Positions 29,041-39,142 of a stretch of 64,000 nucleotides of DNA are shown here, in pieces. The notes beneath the pieces are model-generated. The model searched no databases and was not told the origin of the DNA. It saw nothing but the letters and a program-made list of their open reading frames with translations. The DNA lies in the NCBI GenBank assembly GCA_009746045.1, contig RPFO01000392.1:1972245-2036244 (forward strand), written 5' to 3'. Each line of letters opens with the position of its first letter. Position 1 is the stretch's first letter. Source of the DNA: Mesostigma viride. Lineage: Eukaryota; Streptophyta; Mesostigmatophyceae; Mesostigmatales; Mesostigmataceae. The translations under genes were made by a program, and so were the position numbers.

Positions 29041-29405
29041 GAGTCACGGATCGAGCATTAACCCCGATGGATGGATGGAAGGATGGGTACACGCAATCCT
29101 ACCGGTCTAAGCTATCTACATGCTATCTACAAAACAATCCTTTTCTAAATCTATGGTGCTCGCGACCCTAGGGGTCTTGTCTGGCATGCCTCGATCCTGC
29201 ATTTGCAAACACGCTCCTTCCCCACTGCCGGGGGTTTGTTGTCCTCTATGACCTGGGCCCACTTGGCCTTGTCAATCATCTTTTTCCAAATCACGGAGAG
29301 GCCTAGCCCCCCCATGTCCTCTACGGTACTCACCATACTCACCATACTCACCACACTCACCACACTCACCATACTCACCAGTCACCACGTGCACTCACCA
29401 TACTC
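29041..29405. repeat. Degenerate spacer with a second CACTCACCA repeat
   Basis: It includes TCTAAGCTATCTA (also near 9980 and 33113, apparently the terminus of a small repeat family) and about eight CACTCACCA/CATACTCACCA units at 29326-29405. The minus frame at 29151-29330 (WKKMIDKAKWAQVIEDNKP) reads like the tail of a transposon protein, but only about 55 residues remain. Confidence 0.5.
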
Positions 29406-29433
29406 ATGCAGCAACGTAACAAATTGTGCTTAA

Positions 29434-32115
29434 GGGGACCGGTCGGTTCCGAATTTTTTTGGGGCCAAAAAATTCGCGCCGGTACCGAAGGTCATAAATT
29501 TCACGTGCACGGTGCGCGCACCCCTTGCGGAAGTGGCCATGGCGACTGCGTTCAGGCGAAACTACCACACTAGGGCAGGCGAAATGCAAAAATTTTACTC
29601 GAATCTAAAAGACGATGAGTTTATGATGTTAGTTTGTGGCGGAAATCAGCTGGTTTACATTACCGCTGTTGTTTTTTTATGCCATCGGCATGGGGGGTAA
29701 TCTGAATTTTTTGGTCGCGCGGAATGAAATAGAATTCATGATAGCGGCAGTAAAATCGCGGTTTTGGGGTTGTTCTGACCGTGAAGCAGGCGGTCGCATC
29801 GAATTCTAAACCGATCTGGTGCTTTTTGCCATATTTTCGGCCATTATCGGTAAGTAATTGTTCAGACCTGCGCAGTGCGTGTCTGACCTGTCCATGGAAT
29901 AACGGCTGTTATTGCGCGCCTGGGCGAGGGATTTACGAGGGCGAGTTACAGATTTGTCGCGAATGTTATATGCTATCAGTGCCTTCTTCTATGAGCTCAT
30001 CGTTCGATTTTTTTTGCGTTCTTTTTGGGCAGTTTCCGCCAGCTAGCTTGCCGTCGCTTGCCGTTGTGTTGCCGAATACCTGGCAGCTTTAGATTGTTTT
30101 CGTTGATGTCGTGATCAGGCCCGCTTCAGTCGCAGCCTATAGCTCTTTGGGAAGGTATAAGGCATTTCATAAAACGTGTTCTGGCAAGGATGTTGTGCGT
30201 ATGGACGCTTCTTGTTGTTTGAGAGTGACGCACCCTCTCTTCGCAGGCCGCAGCGGCATCGCAGCGCTCATGCGCTGAAGGGCCGCCAATGGTTTCTTTG
30301 CATTTTATCGTGCAGGGATGGAAGTGTTTTAGTGCGCATGATGATGATGTTGGAGATATTGCATTTGTGTGACTGCATGTAGATAGCTGGCACCAATGGT
30401 TGTTTGAGCTTTCCTTTGTTATGATGATGTGACAAGACTACAATGTGCTGAGCCAACCATGGTTGACTTGCATGACTGCATGCAAGCTATATATACCATG
30501 TTCCTACTTGGTTCCTTGCCCTCCATAGTCCCAGTTTGTCATCCATGCCGGGGAGGACAGTTTAGGAGGTGTTGTTGAGCTGATTAGCTTGGTTGGCATC
30601 AACCTTACACTCTAACCTGGGAGAAACATAGGAAATGCTGCTTAGGCATGTTAGGGCTACCATCGTCAAGGCTATGAACATATTTACAAGGCTGGCCATG
30701 CTGGAGGGATGATGAACACATATGAGGTGCGTGGCCACCCCTTTGTACATTGTAAACATACTCAGCATGGTTTTGGTGCATGTTGGATGGCATATGAAGT
30801 GGCACTGTGGGGTTACTAACTTACTGAGTGGTCCTTAGCGCCTTGTCAGGTGGTCATATAGGAAACCCATCAACTTGAGTAGTTCTTGTCACAATGACCC
30901 CCCACGTTGAGCATGCGTTGCCGTCAGCGTGCAAGAGTTAATCATGTGTGCTTTGGTCAGTTTGCAGATGTCTTTGATGAAGAAGGAGGTGCTAGTGTGG
31001 CTGAATGGTTACTATAATTTCCTTGTAGTGTCTACATGGGTGGCCGTCTTGGAATGGTTGTAACTTGGGCAGTTCTTGTCAGAACGTCGTCAAACCTTGA
31101 ACATAGGAGGTACCATATGTGCAGAGGATGGTAGTATGTGGTTGGGCATCACGGTCACACCGGCTGTGGAGGAGCAGCTGGCCTCCCTCAAGCTGGAGAG
31201 GGCACGCCAGCAAGCCAAGAAGAGGGACCCAAACTGGCGCAGGCTGCGCAAGAAGAAAAAAACTGAGGCCCAGGGTGGCAAGTGGAAGGATAACAAGGCC
31301 GGGGGGGAGCATGAGCATGGCAGTGGCTATGCCATCTACGGGCAGCCCGTGGCGGGGCAGGAAGGGGGGGGGAAGCCAGTGACAGTGGCAGTGACAGTGT
31401 GCTCTGCACGGTGTGTGGCGGTGCAGAGCACAAGAAGGTGAACCCCTTTCTCTTGTGTTCCAACCAGGATCCGGGCGACCATGGGGGCCACATGTTGTGC
31501 TTGGGTTTCACACTGTCCACCGTGCCTGGTGATCCCTGGTTTTGTGCAGCATGTGATGACACGGGGGCCAACAGTGTGCTTGATTGACAGTTTTTCCAGT
31601 TTTTTTCCAAGTCCTGAAAAGGGCTATAACCACGATCATATATGTGTTTTACTGGTCAGATTGAGCTGAAAATTGGTCAGTATACATTTCCCACCATGTA
31701 ATATTTGATTTTATCCCCACTGGCCATATAACATGTGTTATTGATTTGATTTATTTTTTTACGTGCTAAAAAAGACCCTTTTTAGGTCAAAATTTATCAT
31801 CTATTAGTTTGAAGTACCATTTTTGGGACCCAACTAGCCAGGTTTTTTGTAAACAGTGGGAACTTAAAGAAAATATCATGGCTGATTGAATTTGGTCTTG
31901 CCATGCACCTAGGCACTAGGTGCCATGGACCCTATGGTTTAGCGTATTATGCTGGCATCCGGTGTATAGCCAGGGGTCATGAACCCTACAGGTGGGGGGA
32001 TGCATGCCCAAACATGTTGTTTTGATGCCCCAAACTCAAATCTGGACGTATCATGTGGACTTACAATGTTATTACATGAGTTCACTTTTGGGGTGGTTAG
32101 AACCAACCGGTCCCC
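29434..32115. mobile_element. TTAA-flanked DNA transposon (piggyBac-like), partly decayed
   Basis: TTAA (29430-29433) is followed by GGGGACCGGTCGGTTC. The other end reads GAACCAACCGGTCCCC followed by TTAA (32116-32119). The 16-bp TIRs match at 15 positions and both ends have TTAA, as expected for a piggyBac-superfamily insertion. The TIR sequence is unrelated to that of the intact piggyBac at 25206. The 2,682-bp interior contains a zinc-finger ORF on + (31076-31587) but no transposase core that I could find, so it is non-autonomous or eroded. A few hundred bases either side of the ORF show no other feature. Confidence 0.7.
31076..31587 (+). pseudogene. Basic helix plus PHD-like zinc-finger ORF
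   Basis: The frame from 31076 encodes a charged helix (EEQLASLKLERARQQAKK, RRLRKKKKTE). At the G8 run near 31366-31373 the sense moves to the next frame with the sense of a one-base loss. It then continues through an acidic Ser/Asp linker (SDSGSDSV) into a cysteine finger: CTVC, LLC, GGHMLC, WFCAAC, ending at TGA 31585-31587. The spacing is that of a PHD finger, with Asp at the position of the fourth metal ligand (SNQDPGD). It sits inside the TTAA-flanked element, so it may be the C-terminal zinc domain of that element's transposase, or a captured host PHD domain. About 170 residues survive and no upstream core was found. Confidence 0.45.
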
Positions 32116-32119
32116 TTAA

Positions 32120-32442
32120 ACTAAATTCATCCATTTTTCGGTGCATGGAAATTAAGGGGTTTAACCTGACGTCAATAAATTCGCTTACTCAAGTCTTTAA
32201 CTTTAATTAATTAATTAATTAATTAATAAGCACATGACTGTGTCACATGGGTGCCAATACAGAGTAAAGGGACCTTCAACTCTGTACACACAACGAGGAG
32301 GGAGGGCGCCCAAGCTACATCTCACACTGCCGCAAGTGGGCAAGCCACAGAGCACTCTCTCCACAGCATGGTGCCGGCTAGGCGCAGCACTGTGGGTGCA
32401 ATACAACCATACAATACCATTAAATTAAAATTAAATTAAATT
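32120..32442. other. Non-coding spacer with a (TTAA)n tract
   Basis: It holds TTAATTAATTAATTAATTAA at about 32202-32227 and an A/T-rich tract before the next element. No gene is supported. Confidence 0.4.
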
Positions 32443-32767
32443 ATAACATGTCTCCGTTGGGAGATCATGTAGCACATACTCCTTGGTCTGGCAGGCCCCC
32501 AGCGGCTTGGCCAGCCAGGGCGGCACATTCTGACCTGGCCTGGCCCCAAGGACATTCCCAAAAGGGTAGGGAAACATGTCACGAACTACGTACAGATGTT
32601 GCTGGATGACCTACTGGTCCCAGCCCAGTTGGAATACCGCATCCACTCTCTTTACATTCCTGTTTACATTCCCACCCTTGCAGGAAGTAGCTTAGAATGT
32701 ATGATAGGCCATATGCCCCTTCTCTGGGCTATGTGCTACATATACTCCCAACGGAGTTATGTTAAAA
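32443..32767. mobile_element. Non-autonomous inverted-repeat element, copy B
   Basis: Ends are ATAACATGTCTCCGTTGGG and CCCAACGGAGTTATGTTA, matching copy A at 9421-9903. The right-hand subterminal CTCTGGGCTATGTGCTACATA also matches. A third, isolated end lies at 33001-33038. There is no coding capacity. Confidence 0.55.
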
Positions 32768-32802
32768 TTCAATTCAATGCAATCCACTCTCTCTCCCTTC
32801 TT

Positions 32803-33270
32803 TGGACTGCCATGCAGAACAAGACGCGGTGGCAGAAGATTGTCAAGGCTCACACGCCCGACCCTGTGGGCAAGCCCCCTCCCCCCAAGAGGAGGAGGCG
32901 TTTTGACGAGTAGGGCAGTTAGGATTTTTCTAGACTAGGTAGATTAGCGTTAGGATAGTTAGATAACGCGGCTCTCTCCTTTCCACCACCCATCAAGGAA
33001 TATGTGCTACATGATCTCCCAACGGAGGCATGTTATAATTTAATTTTTAATTTTAATACTCCTTGCTGGATGGATGGAGGTGGGCGGAGCCGCGTAATCG
33101 AACAAGCCTGACTCTAAGCTATCTAGTCTAGAAAAATCCTAACTACACTACTCAGCAAAACGCCCCTTCCTGATGGCGGGGGGGTGGCTTGCCCACAGGG
33201 GCTGGCGTGTGAGCCTGGACAATCTTATAGTGCATGCCACCGCTTCTTGTTCTGCATGGCGCAGTCCAAA
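32803..33270. repeat. Inverted pair carrying the tail of a transposon-like ORF
   Basis: 32803-32945 (+) and about 33135-33270 (-) are inverted copies, about 85-90% alike by eye. The + arm encodes TRWQKIVKAHTPDPVGKPP, ending RRRRFDE and a stop at 32911-32913. The - arm encodes the same tail in eroded form. Both are followed by GATTTTTCTAGAC-type sequence. This suggests two truncated copies of the end of an unidentified element. Confidence 0.45.
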
Positions 33271-34060
33271 GAAGAGAGAGGGAGCTAGCGGATGCGGTGT
33301 TCAAACTGAGCTGGGACCACTAGGTCGGCCAGCAACATCTGGATGTAGTTCATGGAATACCATGGTTGTAGTTCATGCAATACCATGGTTGTATTTAATT
33401 AATTAATGTATTTAATTAATTGTATTTAATTAATGTATTTAATTAATTTACTTTTGGTGGGGATATATACATGAAACATAACATGACTTAACACAGCAAG
33501 AGTTTACACCCGTTTATCAATGAGAAAATCTATCATCCCAACCTATGGCCGGACATCACGTTTTGTTCAAATTGAGGATTTATTAATTGTGACTACTGCA
33601 CTCACAGTGAATGCCTTACACGGCCTCTCCTAGCTAGTGAGTAGCTTAAATTTATTTACCTGTGGCCTGCCTCCTAATGATTGGCAGTGCATGAGAGACG
33701 GGGTGAGAGAATTGGACAGGTGTCTCTGCCCTGTCTTGTTGTGTAGCATGAATAACTTTACATACATTAGTGGGAAAATGAGACAACCAGCATATAGTTA
33801 TCTCATTTAATACACTACAAAAGATACACAGACACTTGCATGACATTGATCATAACTGTATTCAGTAGGCAATACATCATCACCCCACGTGCACATGCTG
33901 CATCTCAATCTGGCCGGGTTGCTGGGCCTCTTATATATGAAAAAACTGCACACACGTGCAGTGAGATCCCGGTTACTGGTCACTGAAATTGCAATGGCAG
34001 ACGCACAATCTGCATGCATGATGTAGCAGTGCCCAATCACCAAGTTCAGGCATCCCGGCC
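33271..34060. other. Non-coding, AT-rich stretch
   Basis: It contains TTAATTAA clusters (33396-33448) and a duplicated CATGGTTGTAGTTCATG near 33345-33395. No gene is supported. Confidence 0.4.
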
Positions 34061-34079
34061 ATTTTGAGATGCACGGCGA

Positions 34080-35700
34080 AGGGTCGATGCCTCCTCCTAT
34101 CCTGGATACCAACCTCCTAAATCGACCCAACACGTCCTACATCAACCTCGGCCAATGCGCCCGGGAACTTCTCCTTGTGCATGGCCTTGAACTCCTTGCG
34201 CATGTTGAGGCTCTTGCAAGTCGGGGGCATGTGCTGACATTGCAAACCATCCACCACCACCTGTCAGACATGCTGTATCATGCCATCGCTTTCACGGAGC
34301 TGTTTACTAATCCACCATGGAGATCATGACCGCAGTCTCAGCGTACGGCTCAGTATGGTATTGCAGCGCGAACACGCATGGCAGGTTGCAGGTTGGTCTT
34401 GCGCGTCCCCATGGAGCGCAATGCAGTAAGGTGGTTGTCAAGGAAGTCGGCTCTGGGTGGGTATGTATTGGGGGGAAGTCGGGACGGGCGTGGCAATGAC
34501 GAAAATCTTTGTACCCAAGCAAGCATAAATGCCACAAAACCCATGATCAGCCGGTCACAACCAACATTGAACTTCAGTGGACAAAGCCTGCAAGGCTATG
34601 AACTTGGTGATACAACACAACCCATGTACCACTATGATAAGAAACCATGGAAGCACTACAAGTATTGCTGTTGAAGTTCTTCCAGAAGGCTCAGAGATAT
34701 CTGTTGACACCATGCAAGGACATCAACCTAGCCAGAAAGGTATTGTAATAGCCATGCTAGGGAAAACTCTTACCGCATCTGGTTGGCAAGGTGTTGCCTC
34801 TCTCTGTCCGCGAACATGCCCTCGCAGCTCAGCTCGAGGAAATGCCGGTTAGCAGCCCTGAACTCTGCGTCGCCGTACTTCAACGTGGTGATATGCCTTG
34901 CTGCATCCGGCTACGCGTTCCTGAATAGGGCACCAAAACACAAGGGCATTGCCACAAAAAATGTACACCGCGTTCATACAATGCAAACCATGAACGCCAG
35001 AGAGAAATTCATCCCTAGAAGCATGGCAAACCAGATGTCCAAAGAGAGTAGTATCACCACCACTTACTCGGGAATGGCCCGCTCCTTGGACCTCGATGAC
35101 GCAGATGCCTTGTAAATCTTGATTCCCTCATGTTCACCCACGTCGGGGGCTGTGCCCTTCGCATGGATGAAGTACCACCTAGTGCGAAATAATGCCAACG
35201 CGTTCAGGACCTTATCCAGGGTGGCCTTCCCCTGCAACGAGTGAAACATTGGTAAAAACAGCATCCAAATACAAAGTGGGAAATACAGCGTGTGAATTGC
35301 GGCCTGACCGATGCCCCAGATGCAGCAGCAGAGACTTGTAAGGTTGTGCTTTGAAACATGGGACCGGACACACACAGCTCAGAAACCACAGTGCATTATA
35401 CATCTGCCTCCCTGTCTTTTCGGCTTTCCAGATACTGCTCGACCGCCCCCACTGTAGAAAGGTGTTCCTAGCCCTCCGCATACTCCGGTGTCGCGTGATG
35501 AAACGCACAGAAACGTTTCCATGCTGATTGATATCGCCTCAACGTTTGAAGGGTCATGCGGTTCCGCGAGTCCAAGCACTCGCGCCTGCCCTCCGATATC
35601 TCGCCATTTGCTGCTGGGGGAGCAGTTGGGGGAGGGCGCACCTGAAACAAACCAGCCCGGCTACGCCCATAGCCCGCTCTGCCTTCTTTCCCGTCGCTGC
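34080..35700 (-). pseudogene. Possible decayed spliced gene, tyrosine-recombinase-like N-terminus
   Basis: Several minus-strand segments look like exons. About 35650-35470 encodes RMTLQTLRRYQSAWKRFCAF, which resembles the core-binding domain of tyrosine recombinases. About 35230-35070, entered through a tTGCAG acceptor and followed by GTAAGT, encodes GKATLDKVLNALALFRTRWY. About 34910-34770, ending at GTAAGA, encodes LKYGDAEFRAANRHFLELSC. Around 34200-34130 a frame reads MRKEFKAMHKEKFPGALAEV. Splice phases do not all match, a TAG interrupts the first exon, and no catalytic R-H-R-Y set is visible. It could be a Crypton-type element or host gene in decay. The calls rest on codon-like texture and splice signals only. 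Confidence 0.3.
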
Positions 35701-35899
35701 CACGCTGGCCTCCGGCATCCTCTTCCTAATGCCGGAGCAGGGCATTCTTCCCGCATCCGTTTCGCGTCCATTTCTGTGACGACCGTCGCTTTCTTTTGTG
35801 AACGGCGAATTCTCGTCCGTGGTGTCGGTGTCTTGCGCCTAAAATACCTGTCGGTTGTGGGTGGGTAATATGAATGCGTCTCCTAAATTCCTGGATCCA

Positions 35900-36130
35900 G
35901 GACACGCAGCCCAGGACAGGCGCCAGGACACGTGGGGGTTTTCTGGCCCACGCACATCGTCGTCCAGGACACGTGGGGGGTTTCTGCATGGCCCACGCAC
36001 ATGGTCGTCCCCTCGCACCGCGACGGCAGTCCCCAGACCGCGACACCACCCGCGACGGGGAGAGTCCCCAGACCAGGCCCAGACCCGCGCCGCGCCGGTC
36101 CCCGAGCCGGACGCCCCGTCCCCCGAAAGC
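35900..36130. repeat. GC-rich stretch with a short tandem duplication
   Basis: CCAGGACACGTGGGGG plus about 40 following bases (including GCCCACGCACAT) occurs twice between 35927 and 36010. Overlapping open frames on both strands reflect high GC. Confidence 0.4.
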
Positions 36131-36132
36131 GG

Positions 36133-36676
36133 GGTCACATGACATCCGGCTGTCCGTCTGTGTCCAGGGGAATTAAGTGGCAGGAATTGTCAGCCGTCCT
36201 GACATGAACAACAGTTGAGTTGAGTTCATTCCCGCACCGGCGTACCGACAGGGCTGGATCCAACGGCTGGTCCTGCCTTATGTACAACAGTGGGGTTTTG
36301 CAGCTAGGCAAGACTGACTGGACGTTGTTGACGTCGTACACTTTGACCTGCATTGCGCGTCGGCAAATGATGTCATGATCCATGTCAGCATGGGACAGCA
36401 CCCGGCCTGAATGGTCACATGACATCCGGCTGTCCGTCTGTGTCCAGGGGAATTAAGTGGCAGGAATTGTCAGCCGTCCTGACATGAACAACAGTTGAGT
36501 TGAGTTCACTCCCGCGCCGGCGTACCGACAGGGCTGGATCCAACGGCTGGTCCTGCCTTATGTACAACAGTGGGGTTTTGCAGGCAAGACTGACTGGACG
36601 TTGTTGACGTCGGAAGCTTTGACCTACATTGCGCGTCGGCAAATGATGTCATGATCCATGTCAGCATGGGACAGCA
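36133..36676 (+). repeat. 280-bp direct tandem repeat, two copies
   Basis: GGTCACATGACATCCGGCTG starts both copies, at 36133 and 36413. The copies differ by a few substitutions and a 4-bp indel (GCAGCTAGGCAAG against GCAGGCAAG). The second copy ends near 36676. Mirrored ORFs within it are by-products. It lies just upstream of the LINE insertion site. Confidence 0.75.
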
Positions 36677-36818
36677 TTCACGTGGCGAATCTCCGTCTGT
36701 GCAAAAACCCGACATGGCGGTTGTATATTCGAATCAGAAGTTGTAGTACATTGTTTGAAGCGCGGAGTATCCAGCAACCGAAATATTTTTTACTCGATTG
36801 ACCTGCCCTGCTTGGCAG
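36677..36818. other. Non-coding flank of the LINE insertion
   Basis: No feature other than the left LINE target-site duplication just beyond it (36819-36834). Confidence 0.4.
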
Positions 36819-36834
36819 AAATGCAGAATGCACC
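36819..36834. repeat. LINE target-site duplication, left
   Basis: AAATGCAGAATGCACC recurs at 62755-62770 immediately after the A-run that ends the LINE. The shared A's make the exact length 14-16 bp. This places the 5' end of the LINE at about 36835. Confidence 0.75.
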
Positions 36835-36856
36835 AATAGCGAGACATTACAAACGA

Positions 36857-36934
36857 GGCATTTCAGGCTATTTTTGGCATACCTGGGTCACCTTAACTGT
36901 TATATGGAAATAAACTAACACCCATTTCACCGGT
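36857..36934 (+). mobile_element. 78-bp fragment of the LINE 3' UTR in the LINE 5' UTR
   Basis: Bases 36857-36934 match the LINE 3' UTR at about 62658-62745, apart from an 11-bp gap. They are flanked by 15-bp direct repeats AGACATTACAAACGA (36842-36856, 36935-36949). This fits a drastically 5'-truncated second LINE insertion. It lacks an A tail, so template switching or conversion is an alternative. Confidence 0.6.
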
Positions 36935-36949
36935 AGACATTACAAACGA

Positions 36950-37541
36950 AATTAGCGCAGATGGCTATGGCGGCGTAAAGGATAGTAGGCGATAGCCTCG
37001 ACCATTCGCGACCGGGAAGATACCGCCAGATTCGTCGTTAAAAGGTGCGTCTAACGAGCTCCCTCTTGCCCGCAACCTTTGAGGCTAGCCGCCATGCGGT
37101 CCATGTCGGTCACAGGCTGTCTTACGTGGGTACGTAAGCACCTGCAAACCACATTGTTCTCATGACGGCTAGCCCGGATTGCGGTCGGATTACGGGTAAA
37201 GTGCTGTTCGTGGGACGGTACAAGCTATGGTCAGTGCATACCCGGCAGGTGCTGGGTTTCCTGATTATGCAAATACCCCCCTACCGCAGGTGCGGACGAC
37301 ACACTTTAACCCCTGGTTACGGAATTACCATGCACTGGCGGTTTAGTGGAGGAACCACTAGCGCCTTCCCTGGCGATTCGACTTCGCCTAGAAACCCCCC
37401 CCTGAGATCTGCCGTCATTGCTAGACACGGCAAGGCAATGAGGCTTTCACCCATGGTCATCACCCATCAGCTCAATTCCGGCACCCCACCACCACCCGAC
37501 ACTGACATTCTTCCTCGCTTGTGGTTTCTCTGCGCTTTTCC
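36950..37541 (+). other. LINE 5' UTR
   Basis: About 590 bp without a coding frame that I can support, upstream of the ORF1 ATG. It presumably carries the internal promoter. Confidence 0.45.
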
Positions 37542-39142
37542 ATGGTTGCCCCGCAGGCCCCGTACACCATGAGCCACACCGACCTTGTCCAGGGCAAGGT
37601 TCCACCGTCCCCTGAATTGAAAGCTGCGCTTCAAGCATCTACAGAGAAAATCTTGGTCATCATCCTACACGGCATGGATGCTTCGGTTTCTGACAGGAAT
37701 GAGCTGAGGAAGCTGATGGCCGATCGGGGCGGTATAATAGTGGGCGGCGTAAAAAACCAACCAAACTTCCATGTGCGCTTCCCATCCGCAGGAGATGCTG
37801 AGGCAGTTCTTAAAGCTTACGTCCACGGCAAGGGCAACCCGTCCATCATGGTGGGCCCCAAGGTCTTCCGGCTTCACAAGTACCAGCCCGAGTACAGTGG
37901 TGCCGAATTCACCCTCACTCTGTCGCACTTACCGGCAGAAACACGCGACATTGCGGTGATACCTATGCTTATCAGACCCTGGGGCACGCCGTCGAACCCG
38001 GCGCTCTACGAGGAATCCGTCCAAGGCAAAGAATCACGGGCCGCAAAAGAAGAAATCAAGGTGAACTCCGCAGCCATGGGGTTCACACCCAACTTCGACC
38101 CGGCACGTGGGCTTACAGGAGACGGTCTAAACCTGATCTACGGCATGCCGGGCGGCTACTCGGAGGATAGGCCCCGCTGCATTCCGGACATCATCACGGT
38201 GCAAACTCACGACAACTCCGGCAAGATCGCCAGCAACCACAAGATCACCACGCAGATCGACATGGAGCGCCCGGTGTGCACCAGCTGCATGAGGAGCCGG
38301 GAACATGAGCCCAAGGACTGCCCGCACAGGTCCACGGCTAACAGGGCTAAGAAGGACCGCATGGCTCATGCCAACCTCGGCCCCACACCGCGCCCCGATA
38401 ATGCCAAGGATCCCAACGGCAGCCGGAACACAACCATGGGAGAGGATATCAACCGCTTCCTCTGGAACGGACTGGCCGACTGGAGGGTCTGTCACGACCT
38501 GGGTATGCCGGCGGGGGCAAGGATTGCCCTCAAGCTCCACCTTCTCATCACCTCAACCGGCGACGAGGACTCCATTTTCTGCCCGCTCAACGAGGCCAAC
38601 GAACCCTACCTGTACGTCTGGGAACCTCGTGGGTACAAAACACAACGCCCACTCGACTTCTGGACCGACGCGCAGATGCACATTGACCGCCTGGCACTGA
38701 ACCCACTGGTCACACTCAGCCCGGAAACCCCCAACCTGCACATGGCCTACGTTGAGAATGGGGGTCCCAGGAGGGGGATTGACCTAGTGAAGATCCTCCT
38801 CCCAGGCACATACCAGCCAGATGACACGGGCAAGATACCGGATGCGGCCGGGCGATGGCTACTAACGTCCAAGAAGCAACTTTTCGAGGGCAGCAGCACC
38901 CCCTGGCCACAGTACAGGCCTGTCCGCCGCAAGGACCAGCCAGCCGCGGACACCGAGCCACCGGGATCGCCGCAGCACATTCCCAACGCCGCCAACGGGG
39001 CAGAGCTCAGCCTACCGGAGAATCTTGAGGAGGGGGACGAGATCGGGGAACACATGGACACGGAGGCGACGGGGCAAGGAACTAAGCGCGCCCGGCAGGC
39101 AGCCAACGGGATCACCGCCACAACACCGGCCTGGACATCCGT
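37542..39142 (+). CDS. LINE ORF1 protein (main part)
   Basis: ATG 37542 begins 534 codons up to the first copia insertion; an alternative start is ATG 37569 (MSHTDLVQGK). The final codons lie at 48997-49038 and 50076-50085, giving 550 residues in all. The protein is an RNA-binding ORF1p type. A zinc-knuckle-like CTSCMRSREHEPKDC lies at about residues 246-260, followed by PHRSTANRAKKDRMAH, a basic patch. The N-terminal 200 residues look like an RRM-like or Gag-like fold (ILVIILHGMDASVSDRN). The C-terminus is acidic with a KRAR patch. The frame is intact apart from the insertions. The trailing codons read after 39142 belong to the copia LTR. Confidence 0.75.
39138..39142. repeat. Target-site duplication of copia copy 1
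   Basis: TCCGT before the left LTR, repeated at 48992-48996 after the right LTR. Confidence 0.85.

Noticed and set aside
35836-36207. Overlapping ~100-codon Pro/Arg-rich ORFs on both strands
   Set aside because: High GC keeps all frames open; composition is repetitive and nothing matches a family.
36133-36676. LTR pair of a small retroelement
   Set aside because: The two 280-bp copies abut directly with no internal region, primer site or polypurine tract.
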